Below are positions 45,406-53,400 of a stretch of 64,000 nt of DNA, piece by piece. Under the pieces are notes generated by a model, which made no database searches, was not told the origin of the DNA, and saw only the letters and a list, made by a program, of their open reading frames with translations. The stretch comes from Apibacter adventoris (GTDB lineage Bacteria; Bacteroidota; Bacteroidia; Flavobacteriales; Weeksellaceae). A program made the position numbers and the translations under genes. The stretch lies in the NCBI RefSeq assembly GCF_002964975.1, contig NZ_PSZM01000001.1, positions 62,001 through 126,000 of the forward strand, read 5' to 3'. The number at the start of each line of letters is the position of its first letter. The first letter of the stretch is position 1.

Positions 45406-45825
45406 ATGACCATTTCAGAAATACAACAGGAATTAATAAATGAATTTAGTCTTTTTGATAACTGGGAACAAAGATATGAATATGTAATAGAATTAGGGAA
45501 ATCTTTACCGATTATGCCAGATAAAGATAAAACAGAAGACAGGCTAATTAAAGGCTGTCAATCTCAAGTATGGTTTAAAGCTTATACCAAAGACGGAAAA
45601 ATGTTTTTGGAAGCTGATTCCGACGCTATTTTACCCAGGGGAATTGTTGCTATGCTAATTCGAATATATTCTAATCAACCTATTTCGGATATTTTAAAAT
45701 CCAATGAAGATTTTATAAAAGAAATAGGGTTACAAGAATTTCTTTCTCCTACCCGTGCCAATGGACTTCTAGCCATGATTAAACAAATAAAATATTATGC
45801 TATTGCTTATTCCATAAAAAAATAA
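45406..45825 (+). CDS. sufE: SufE-family sulfur acceptor protein
   Basis: 139 residues. The persulfide-accepting cysteine is Cys51 in IKGCQSQVW, the exact family motif and position. SufE takes sulfur from the cysteine desulfurase SufS and passes it to the SufBCD scaffold for iron-sulfur cluster assembly. The C-terminal LSPTRANGLLAMIKQIK block is also typical. No sufS or sufBCD genes are nearby, so the partner is encoded elsewhere. It is between serS and a family 9 glycosyltransferase gene. Confidence 0.93.
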   Translation: MTISEIQQELINEFSLFDNWEQRYEYVIELGKSLPIMPDKDKTEDRLIKGCQSQVWFKAYTKDGKMFLEADSDAILPRGIVAMLIRIYSNQPISDILKSNEDFIKEIGLQEFLSPTRANGLLAMIKQIKYYAIAYSIKK

Positions 45826-45847
45826 TCAATTCTAACAAATGCAGTAA

Positions 45848-46834
45848 ATGGGCAATTCTAAAGAAAAGATTTTGGTATTTCGTTTTTCAGCCATGGGAGA
45901 TGTAGCTATGACCGTTCCGGTACTAAGAGAATTTGCTGAACAAAACCCTGATATAGAATTACTTATTGTATCTCGCTCTTTATTTGAACCTTTCTTTCAA
46001 TCAATTTCAAATTCCACATTCATTGGAGTGAATCTAGAAGATTATAAAGGAATACGAGGATTAAAGAAACTCGCTGAAGAATTAAAAGTATATAAAGCCA
46101 CCATGATTGCTGATCTGCACAATGTTTTGAGAACGAAATTTTTAAAGTTTTTTTTATCCTCATCCACTACAAAAAAAGCAACCTTAAATAAAAATCGAAA
46201 AGAAAGAAAATTATTAACAAGAAGAAAAAACAAAATATTACAACCTTTACGTCCGGTTTCTGAAAAATATGCGGATGTATTCCGAGAATTAGGATTTACA
46301 ATAAAATTATCACACAAATTATATCCTATATCTGAAAAAAAAGAAAATTGTATTGGTATAGCACCTTTTGCTAATTATAAAGAAAAAATGTTCCCTTTAG
46401 ATAAAATGCGAGAAATATGTATAGACTTGGCATCGAATAATTGCACCATATACTTATTTGGAGGAGGTAAAAAAGAATCCGATATTTTAGAATCTTGGGA
46501 GAAATTGCATCCAAATATTCATTCCTTATCTGGAAAAACTTCTTTACAGGAACAAATAAAATTTATATGTTCCCTTCCTCTTATGATAAGTATGGATTCT
46601 GCAAACATGCATATTGCTTCACTTGTAGGAACACGGGTAATCTCTTTATGGGGAGCTACCCACCCCTTTGCCGGTTTTCTTGGTTATGGACAAAATGAAA
46701 GTGATGTAATTCAAAAAACAGATTTGAATTGTAGACCTTGTTCTATTTTTGGCAATAAGCCTTGCTTTAGGAAAGATCGAGCTTGTATGAACGAAATAAC
46801 AATTCCTGAAATAATTAAAAAAATTCAATTATAA
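45848..46834 (+). CDS. Glycosyltransferase family 9 (heptosyltransferase-like)
   Basis: 328 residues. It starts with ILVFRFSAMGDVAMTVPVLR (about 8-27), the usual acceptor-side opening of the family. The donor-side signature is ISMDSANMHIASLVGTRVIS, then LWGATHPFAGFLGYG. The C-terminus has a Cys cluster (CRPCSIFGNKPC, then RACM) as in many Bacteroidota members. It probably adds a heptose or another sugar to lipooligosaccharide core in the cytoplasm. Its place after serS and the SufE-like gene says nothing about its role. Confidence 0.88.
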   Translation: MGNSKEKILVFRFSAMGDVAMTVPVLREFAEQNPDIELLIVSRSLFEPFFQSISNSTFIGVNLEDYKGIRGLKKLAEELKVYKATMIADLHNVLRTKFLKFFLSSSTTKKATLNKNRKERKLLTRRKNKILQPLRPVSEKYADVFRELGFTIKLSHKLYPISEKKENCIGIAPFANYKEKMFPLDKMREICIDLASNNCTIYLFGGGKKESDILESWEKLHPNIHSLSGKTSLQEQIKFICSLPLMISMDSANMHIASLVGTRVISLWGATHPFAGFLGYGQNESDVIQKTDLNCRPCSIFGNKPCFRKDRACMNEITIPEIIKKIQL

Positions 46835-47100
46835 TCATTTCCCATTTAAAAAGGTTATTAACTTAACCTAAAAAAATTCTCATATACAAATCCTTTAGGG
46901 GGAATATTATTTATAAGTAAAAGAGTTATTCATTAAATAATAACTTTACTTTATAAACTCTTAATAAAATTCATTTTAATATAATTGTTTCTATGAATTT
47001 AACACTCTATTTTTTACGTTAATTTTCTTTTTAATTCATTTAATAAAGAATTTCAGATAAATAAAATATTTGTATTTTTGTAATATTAATTTTTTAGAAA
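46835..47100. other. Non-coding intergenic region upstream of pdhB
   Basis: About 266 A/T-rich bases. Apart from the promoter box at 47073-47080 I see no gene, RNA or strong hairpin. Confidence 0.5.
47073..47080 (+). promoter_or_regulatory. Promoter -7 box of pdhB
   Basis: TATTTTTG fits TAnnTTTG, 21 bases before the ATG at 47101. TTTC at 47051-47054 is a partial -33 match with 18-base spacing. Confidence 0.5.
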
Positions 47101-48081
47101 ATGAAAGAAATTCAGTTTAGACAGGCAATCTGTGAAGCCATGAGTGAGGAGATGAGAAGAGATCCATCGATTTATCTTATTGGTGAAGAAGTTGCTGAAT
47201 ATAACGGAGCGTATAAAGCATCAAAAGGGATGTTAGATGAATTTGGTCCTAAAAGAATTATAGATACCCCAATTGCTGAAAGTGGTTTTTCTGGAATTAG
47301 TGTTGGGGCCGCAATGAATGGATGTCGTCCTATAGTTGAGTTTATGACTTTCAATTTTTCATTAGTTGCCATAGACCAAATTATAAATAATGCTGCCAAA
47401 CTGTATCAAATGAGTGGGGGACAATGGAATATCCCCATTGTATTCAGAGGACCTACAGGTTCTGCAGGTCAATTAGGAGCTACTCATTCACAAGCTTTTG
47501 AAAGTTGGTATGCAAACTGTCCTGGATTGAAAGTTATTATTCCTTCAAATCCTTATGATGCCAAAGGACTTTTAAAATCAGCAATAAGAGATAATGATCC
47601 CGTTATATTTATGGAATCTGAACAAATGTACGGAGATAAAATGGAAATTCCTGAAGATGAGTATCTAATACCCATAGGAGTTGCAGATGTAAAAAAAGAA
47701 GGAACTGATGTGACTATTGTTTCATTTGGCAAAATCGTAAAATTAGCTATGCAAGCCGCTACTGAATTAGAAAAAGAAGGTATTAATGCAGAAGTAATCG
47801 ATTTAAGAACTGTCCGTCCCTTAGATTATGAAACTGTAATCAATTCAGTTAAAAAAACTAATCGTTTAATTCTATTAATTGAAGAATGGCCATTTGCTTC
47901 TATAGCCAGTGAAATTACTTATATGGTGCAACAAAAAGCTTTTGACTATTTAGATGCTCCCATAAAGAGAATTACTACCCCAGATACCTCAGCTCCTTAT
48001 TCTTCAGCTTTGTTTAATAAATGGTTTCCTAACGTATCAGAAGTAATTAAGGCTGTAAAAAATTCTTTATATAAAAAATAG
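47101..48081 (+). CDS. pdhB: Pyruvate dehydrogenase E1 component, beta subunit
   Basis: 326 residues, transketolase-like. The N-terminal REAICEAM-type opening reads FRQAICEAMSEEMRRDP; Glu60 in DTPIAESGFSGISVG is the thiamine-diphosphate activating glutamate; GATHSQAFESWYANCPGLKV is the conserved Pyr-domain segment; the C-terminal transketolase domain follows, with DLRTVRPLDYETV. With the alpha subunit it decarboxylates pyruvate for acetyl-CoA. No pdhA or E2 gene is adjacent, so the subunits are encoded apart. A related 2-oxoacid dehydrogenase beta subunit cannot be fully excluded. Confidence 0.93.
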   Translation: MKEIQFRQAICEAMSEEMRRDPSIYLIGEEVAEYNGAYKASKGMLDEFGPKRIIDTPIAESGFSGISVGAAMNGCRPIVEFMTFNFSLVAIDQIINNAAKLYQMSGGQWNIPIVFRGPTGSAGQLGATHSQAFESWYANCPGLKVIIPSNPYDAKGLLKSAIRDNDPVIFMESEQMYGDKMEIPEDEYLIPIGVADVKKEGTDVTIVSFGKIVKLAMQAATELEKEGINAEVIDLRTVRPLDYETVINSVKKTNRLILLIEEWPFASIASEITYMVQQKAFDYLDAPIKRITTPDTSAPYSSALFNKWFPNVSEVIKAVKNSLYKK

Positions 48082-48110
48082 TCCCCTTTAACCAAAAATA
48101 AAATTCTAAC

Positions 48111-48155
48111 TTCAGGTTTCAAATTAAAAAAAAATTTATTAATTTGAAACCTGAA
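48111..48155. repeat. Perfect 17-bp inverted repeat between pdhB and clpX
   Basis: TTCAGGTTTCAAATTAA (48111-48127) and its exact reverse complement (48139-48155) flank an 11-base A/T loop. It starts 30 bases after the pdhB stop and ends 46 bases before the clpX ATG. No T-run follows on the plus strand, so it is not a standard terminator. Confidence 0.7.
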
Positions 48156-48200
48156 ACGTTTAAAATAAAAAAACAAAATTATCTATCCAAATTTATATTT

Positions 48201-49382
48201 ATGGAGGAAAAATGCACTTTTTGTGGTAGAAAAAAATCAGAAGTTAATTTACTTATTGCAGGACTTGATGGACATATTTGTAATGATTGTATAGAACAGG
48301 CCCACAATATTATAATACAAGAAAAAAAACATGAAGAAACTCATTTTGAGTTTCAAATTAAAAAACCTAAGGAAATCAAAAAATTTCTAGATGAATATGT
48401 AATCGGACAGGAAAATGCAAAAAAAACTTTATCCGTAGCTGTTTATAACCATTATAAGAGACTTACTCATTCTTTAGAAGTTAATAAAGAGGTTGAAATT
48501 GAAAAATCTAATATCTTAATGGTAGGAGAAACAGGTACAGGAAAAACTCTTATTGCAAAATCTATTGCAAAACTTTTGGATGTTCCTTTTACTATTGTAG
48601 ATGCTACTGTTTTAACTGAAGCAGGTTACGTTGGCGAAGATGTAGAAAGTATCCTAACGCGTCTTCTTCAAGCTGCTGATTATGACGTAGAAAGAGCTGA
48701 ACAAGGAATAGTGTTTATTGATGAAATTGATAAAATCAGCCGTAAAAGTGATAACCCTAGCATTACCCGTGATGTTTCGGGTGAAGGAGTTCAACAAGCT
48801 TTATTAAAACTCTTAGAAGGAAGTATAATAAATGTTCCGCCACAAGGAGGCAGGAAACATCCAGACCAAAAATATATTCAAGTAAATACACAAAATATTT
48901 TATTTATTGCCGGAGGGGCTTTTTCCGGAATAGAAAGAATTATATCTAATCGCTTAAACAAAAATGTCATTGGATTTGCTAAAGAAAGTAAAGAAGATTT
49001 AGAAAAAGAACACGTTTTGTCTCAGGTGAATGCTTTAGATTTAAAGAATTTCGGTTTAATTCCTGAACTTCTAGGAAGATTTCCTGTTATTACAAACTTA
49101 GAACCTCTAGATGATAAAGCAATGTTACAAATATTAACAGAGCCTAAAAATGCAATTATAAAACAGTACCAGGCCCTGTTCAAGCTTGATAATATTGACT
49201 TAACAGTATCTGAAGATGTTTTAAAAGAAATGGTTAATAAAACAAGAATGCTAGGCTTAGGTGCAAGAGGATTAAGAACTATTGCAGAAGAACTATTTTC
49301 CAAAATAAGTTATAATATTGAAGATTATCATGACAAAATATATATAACTATGGATACATATATTTTATTAACAAAAAAATAA
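48201..49382 (+). CDS. clpX: ATP-dependent Clp protease ATP-binding subunit ClpX
   Basis: About 393 residues from the ATG at 48201; an upstream in-frame TTG at 48144 lies in the hairpin and would add a non-homologous extension. Zinc-binding domain Cys5, Cys8, Cys27 and Cys30; Walker A GETGTGKT, pore loop GYVGED, Walker B IVFIDEIDK, and an IGF-type loop in NKNVIGFAKE that docks on ClpP. C-terminal sensor 2 with GLGARGLRTI. ClpX unfolds tagged proteins and feeds ClpP. No clpP gene is adjacent. Confidence 0.96.
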   Translation: MEEKCTFCGRKKSEVNLLIAGLDGHICNDCIEQAHNIIIQEKKHEETHFEFQIKKPKEIKKFLDEYVIGQENAKKTLSVAVYNHYKRLTHSLEVNKEVEIEKSNILMVGETGTGKTLIAKSIAKLLDVPFTIVDATVLTEAGYVGEDVESILTRLLQAADYDVERAEQGIVFIDEIDKISRKSDNPSITRDVSGEGVQQALLKLLEGSIINVPPQGGRKHPDQKYIQVNTQNILFIAGGAFSGIERIISNRLNKNVIGFAKESKEDLEKEHVLSQVNALDLKNFGLIPELLGRFPVITNLEPLDDKAMLQILTEPKNAIIKQYQALFKLDNIDLTVSEDVLKEMVNKTRMLGLGARGLRTIAEELFSKISYNIEDYHDKIYITMDTYILLTKK

Positions 49383-49408
49383 ATATTTTTATTCTTTAAA
49401 AATATTTA

Positions 49409-49438
49409 TTTGATACTTAATTTTTTTATGTATATTTG
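49409..49438 (+). promoter_or_regulatory. Promoter of the T9SS cargo gene
   Basis: TTTG (49409-49412) and TATATTTG (49431-49438) with 18 bases between, 51 bases before the start codon at 49490. A good match to the Bacteroidota promoter type. Confidence 0.6.
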
Positions 49439-49489
49439 TGTAGGATTATAGTACATTTTGTTTATAAAAATCACTTAAATGCTTAATCA

Positions 49490-51502
49490 ATGAAAATAAA
49501 TTTTACGCCCTTACTTTTTGTATTAGGCTTTATTACAGCTCATTCTCAGATTACAACTAACGGACAGGCCCAGATGTTTGTAAGCTCTAAAACTCTTGTG
49601 TATAGTACCGGAGATATCGCAATTAATGGTGATAAATCTAAAATTACCAATAGAGGTAACATAAGAATTAAAGATGGTACTTATAATAATAAAAGTACCG
49701 ATGAAGATTCTGGCATCTTATTAACTTATACTGACGAACAAAATTATGGTCAACTAATTATCAATTCCCCAAAAAAAGCTACTGGAAAAATTAAAATGGA
49801 AAAAGTGCTTACGGGATATAATAAATATGCTTATTTTGGATCTCCTTTTTCAGATTATAAATTTGAAGATTTTGCTAAAGACGTTACGGGATCTGTAATC
49901 AATTTCGTACCACCATGTAAAACATCTAAAGGAAAAGAAGGTGTAGCTGAACCTGCTTCTGATTATTGTTCCAAGTGGGGTCAAGTTCCTATTTTCGTTT
50001 GGAACAATGAGCAATTTAGATATGATCCTGATGATGGAAAACAAACAAATAATGTTTTTACCCCAGGTTTGTTTTATGATATTAGAAAAAGTAAATATTC
50101 AGGTTTAGATTCTAAAGTAACTTTTACAGGTATACCTTATGTAGCAGATCAATCTACTACTCCTATAAAATATCCTGAACGAAATTTTAAAATTGCAAAA
50201 TATGATAAAAATAAGGAAGCAGTGAATGTTTATAGTGTTAAATATTATACCTATATATCAGATGTTTTCGTTCCAGGTATTGAATCTTCATTTAATGAAT
50301 CTACAGATAATTCAACTTTGAATGCACCAAATGCTAAATTTGCAGATAAAACTCTACAATTATTTAATCCATTTACTTCTAATTTGGATTTAAAAACCCT
50401 AACAAATAATTATACCGGACTTGTAGGAATTGGTTCATATGGAGGTGTTACCGTACCTGCAGAATCTAAAAAAAGATATTCTCAAAATGTTTCAGCTGTA
50501 ACTATAGCTCCTTCAGGCGGTCTTGTTGGTCCTGTAAACCTCAGCATAATTCCACCTATGACTAATTTCTTTATCAAAGCTGCTCCAAATTCAGAAGGTG
50601 GAGCTACAACTTTAGATTTATATAATAGCAATAACCAAACTTTTGAAACTTCAGGCTATGCTTTTCCTACGTCAAATAGCGTTATAACAAAGAAATTAAC
50701 ATCTACCAGCGATAACATCTATCAAATTAATTTACGTTTATTTAATAAAAGTAAAGATATTTTTTATAATGAAACTTATATAGCTTCCGGATCTGAATTT
50801 GAAACAGCAGTTATACATAAAAATGAAGTTTATTCTTCTAATTCAAGTAATGAAAGAACTAGTATTTACACTTTACCTGAAGCTAAAACAGGAGGAATTG
50901 ATCCTAATTTAGCAGATGTTAAGCTATATATAAATGTAATGAATTCTAGTTCTGAAAAAATTGCTATACCTGTAGGTATTGAGATTAATAAAGCTGATGG
51001 TTCTACATTTGTTATTACATCAGAATTAGCAGAAAATGGTAAGCTTTTAGCAAAAGGTATAAATAAATTTAATGATTCCAATGCTGATTTTTATTTTCAT
51101 GATAAAAAATTAGGAAAAAGTATCTTGATAGATGCTAATTTTAATTATGAATTTACTCAAAACGAATCCACTAATGACCGATTTGAAATATATTGGGGGA
51201 AAAATAAAATTAATGGGGGGATAGGTGAAGAAATTATTAATGGTCCAGATGAAGCGGTAGCTCTAGATGGTTTAACTATTGTATATAAATCTGAGGATGA
51301 ATATAAAGTACATTTTAATAAAAATTGGAAAAAAGCAGACGTTAAAGTATTTAGTATTTTAGGGCAATTAATTTCTTCTGCAAAAAATATAAATACTGAA
51401 GATGATTATTTACTACCGATTAAAAACGTTTCTTCTTCTATGTTTATAGTTAAAATTACAAATGAGAAAGGAGATACCATAACGAAAAAAATTATAAAAT
51501 AA
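49490..51502 (+). CDS. Secreted protein with type IX secretion (type A) sorting domain
   Basis: 670 residues. Signal peptide MKINFTPLLFVLGFITAHSQ. The N-terminal region is rich in beta strands and Asn/Thr, with STGDIAINGDKSKITNRGNI as a repeat-like opening. The last 80 residues, with YKVHFNKNWKKADVKVFSIL, then GQLISSAKN and MFIVKITNEKGDTITKKIIK, are a Por_Secre_tail type A domain, which routes the protein through T9SS to the surface. No enzymatic domain is recognised; it looks like an adhesin or surface-layer-like cell-surface protein. A small PID-CTERM-like gene follows 33 bases later. Confidence 0.85.
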   Translation: MKINFTPLLFVLGFITAHSQITTNGQAQMFVSSKTLVYSTGDIAINGDKSKITNRGNIRIKDGTYNNKSTDEDSGILLTYTDEQNYGQLIINSPKKATGKIKMEKVLTGYNKYAYFGSPFSDYKFEDFAKDVTGSVINFVPPCKTSKGKEGVAEPASDYCSKWGQVPIFVWNNEQFRYDPDDGKQTNNVFTPGLFYDIRKSKYSGLDSKVTFTGIPYVADQSTTPIKYPERNFKIAKYDKNKEAVNVYSVKYYTYISDVFVPGIESSFNESTDNSTLNAPNAKFADKTLQLFNPFTSNLDLKTLTNNYTGLVGIGSYGGVTVPAESKKRYSQNVSAVTIAPSGGLVGPVNLSIIPPMTNFFIKAAPNSEGGATTLDLYNSNNQTFETSGYAFPTSNSVITKKLTSTSDNIYQINLRLFNKSKDIFYNETYIASGSEFETAVIHKNEVYSSNSSNERTSIYTLPEAKTGGIDPNLADVKLYINVMNSSSEKIAIPVGIEINKADGSTFVITSELAENGKLLAKGINKFNDSNADFYFHDKKLGKSILIDANFNYEFTQNESTNDRFEIYWGKNKINGGIGEEIINGPDEAVALDGLTIVYKSEDEYKVHFNKNWKKADVKVFSILGQLISSAKNINTEDDYLLPIKNVSSSMFIVKITNEKGDTITKKIIK

Positions 51503-51535
51503 TAAATTCTAGATTTCCTATTATTAAACATTAAC

Positions 51536-51823
51536 ATGCAACAAAAAATGAAAGTTATATTAAGCTCTGCGTTCATTATTTTTACTTATGTACAATCATT
51601 TGCATATAGTATATTACAAATAAATAACAATATTTCAATAGGAGATGACGGTCCTCCATTTCCTATTACTCCATTTGGTGGAGATACCGGTGAACCTGTA
51701 GATCCACCACCAAAAAAGATTCCAGGTAGCCCTATTGACATTATTATACCTTTTTTACTTATAAGTGTACTTATTCTAACCGTATATTTTATACGTCGGA
51801 AGAATAAATTAAAAAATATTTAA
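51536..51823 (+). CDS. Small exported protein with PID-CTERM-like sorting signal
   Basis: 95 residues. Signal peptide to about residue 23 (SFAYS), an acidic and proline-rich middle (GDDGPPFPITPFGGD, then DPPPKK), Pro66-Ile67-Asp68, a membrane helix (69-86) and a basic tail (RRKNKLKNI). This three-part C-terminus matches what I know as PID-CTERM, a putative protein-sorting tail of Bacteroidota. Function is unknown. Gene order after a T9SS cargo and before a terminator suggests cotranscription with the cargo. Confidence 0.7.
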   Translation: MQQKMKVILSSAFIIFTYVQSFAYSILQINNNISIGDDGPPFPITPFGGDTGEPVDPPPKKIPGSPIDIIIPFLLISVLILTVYFIRRKNKLKNI

Positions 51824-51846
51824 AAACTAATAAAATTTCATAAATT

Positions 51847-51879
51847 AGCCTTGTTAAATTAATAACAAGGCTGTTTTTT
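51847..51879 (+). terminator. Terminator whose T-tract abuts the next start codon
   Basis: AGCCTTGTTA (51847-51856) pairs perfectly with TAACAAGGCT (51863-51872) over AATTAA, followed by GTTTTTT (51873-51879). The ATG of the TlpA-like gene begins at the next base, 51880. Confidence 0.85.
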
Positions 51880-53199
51880 ATGAAAAAATTATTAATGAGC
51901 TGTTTTTTAATTAGCAGTATATTACAAGCTCAATTTAATTTAAAAGGAACGATTAATAATTATTTTAACAAAAGAGTAATTATTAAATTAAATAAATCAT
52001 TCGATGATGTATTAATAGGGAATCTAAATACGAGTATTAATGGAGAAATATCTATTCCTATCCGTGAAAAATATCATGGAATCATTGAGATTACTCTTCC
52101 AGATGCAAAAAAATCTTTAACATTCATTTCTGATAATACAAATATTAATTTTAATATTACTCTTAATTCAGATAATAACTTACAATTTAACAATGCAGGG
52201 AACCCTATAAATACAATTTATCAGGATTATCAAAATTATGATTTAAAAAAAAATATAATTTTGCCTGAATTAGAATCTATATTTAAAACTTATACTCCGA
52301 GCGAAGACTTTTATAATCAAATAAAAAATGAAATCCAAAAAATTTCAAATCTTAAAGAACCAGATTTAGCCCCTTATCCATTCCTTCAATATTATATTAA
52401 AACATCTGAACTTATTAAAATAACAGAAAATGCTACTAATAATAATGAAGTTCTAATTATACAGAAACAAATTACTGAACATTTTAAAAATGCTGGAGAA
52501 GAATTTGAAACTTCTGGTTTAGGGAGAAGTCTTCTCTATAATTATTTAAAATCCTCTGCTTCTATTACCAATAATCAGAATGAATGGGAAGATAAATTAG
52601 ATAAATCTATACAAAGTTTATTAGAGGAAGTAGGAGAAGACACTAGCAGGGGGCAAGATATTTTATCAGCTACAATAAATTTCTTAAATAGTTATGGAAT
52701 TACTAAATTAAGTAATAAATACATGAAAGAAGCTGAATCTCTAACCTGTGAAATCAGTCCAGATTTAAAAAATACAATAGAAAAAAATAATAATATTAAA
52801 GAGGGTAAAATTATACCCAATATCAAATTTACCCATAAACTAGACGGAAAATATTCTTCCCTTTATGATATTAAAACAAAATATAAACTTATCTTGGTAT
52901 GGGCTACATGGTGTGGACATTGTAAAAGAGAAATTCCATATATAAAACAGTTTTATGATAACTTTAAAAAATCAGGAGGGGAAATTATAGGATTTGCTAT
53001 TGAATATGAAAAAGAACCTTGGGAAAAAATGATACAAGACATTCCTTGGCTCAATGATTCTGATTTTCTTTATTGGGATAGCAATTTTTCTAAAGAGCTT
53101 AACATTAGTGGAACTCCTACTTTATTTTTGGTAGATAAAAATAATAAAATTTTAAAAATTTCTGCAAAAATATCAGATATTACTAATTTAATAAAGTAA
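51880..53199 (+). CDS. TlpA-like exported thiol-disulfide oxidoreductase
   Basis: 439 residues: signal peptide (ending ILQAQ, 18), a beta-rich DUF4369-like N-terminal domain, a helical middle, and a thioredoxin domain (about 310-439) with Cys345-Gly-His-Cys348 in WATWCGHCKRE and the cis-proline loop SGTPTLFLVD. It acts in the periplasm to reduce or isomerise protein thiols, or in cytochrome maturation; the specific role is unknown. The start codon directly follows a terminator T-tract, so it is expressed by read-through or from a leaderless transcript. A later in-frame Met at residue 6 is the alternative start. Confidence 0.88.
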   Translation: MKKLLMSCFLISSILQAQFNLKGTINNYFNKRVIIKLNKSFDDVLIGNLNTSINGEISIPIREKYHGIIEITLPDAKKSLTFISDNTNINFNITLNSDNNLQFNNAGNPINTIYQDYQNYDLKKNIILPELESIFKTYTPSEDFYNQIKNEIQKISNLKEPDLAPYPFLQYYIKTSELIKITENATNNNEVLIIQKQITEHFKNAGEEFETSGLGRSLLYNYLKSSASITNNQNEWEDKLDKSIQSLLEEVGEDTSRGQDILSATINFLNSYGITKLSNKYMKEAESLTCEISPDLKNTIEKNNNIKEGKIIPNIKFTHKLDGKYSSLYDIKTKYKLILVWATWCGHCKREIPYIKQFYDNFKKSGGEIIGFAIEYEKEPWEKMIQDIPWLNDSDFLYWDSNFSKELNISGTPTLFLVDKNNKILKISAKISDITNLIK

Positions 53200-53400
53200 T
53201 AAATTAACACAATAATTATTTTTTTACCTTTATAAAACAAAAAGATCCATCTTGACTGCAATCAATAGTTATTAATTTTGAATTATTTATTATATTAAAA
53301 AGTTGATTTTCTTGATTAAATAATAAATATATATTTATTATAACTTTTATTGAAAATAAAAAAATTATAAAATAACATCTGTTTTTTATATTTTTATAAA

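Noticed and set aside
48144-48200. Extended N-terminus of ClpX from a TTG start
   Set aside because: The extension overlaps the right arm of the hairpin and has no resemblance to ClpX; the zinc domain starts properly at the ATG at 48201.
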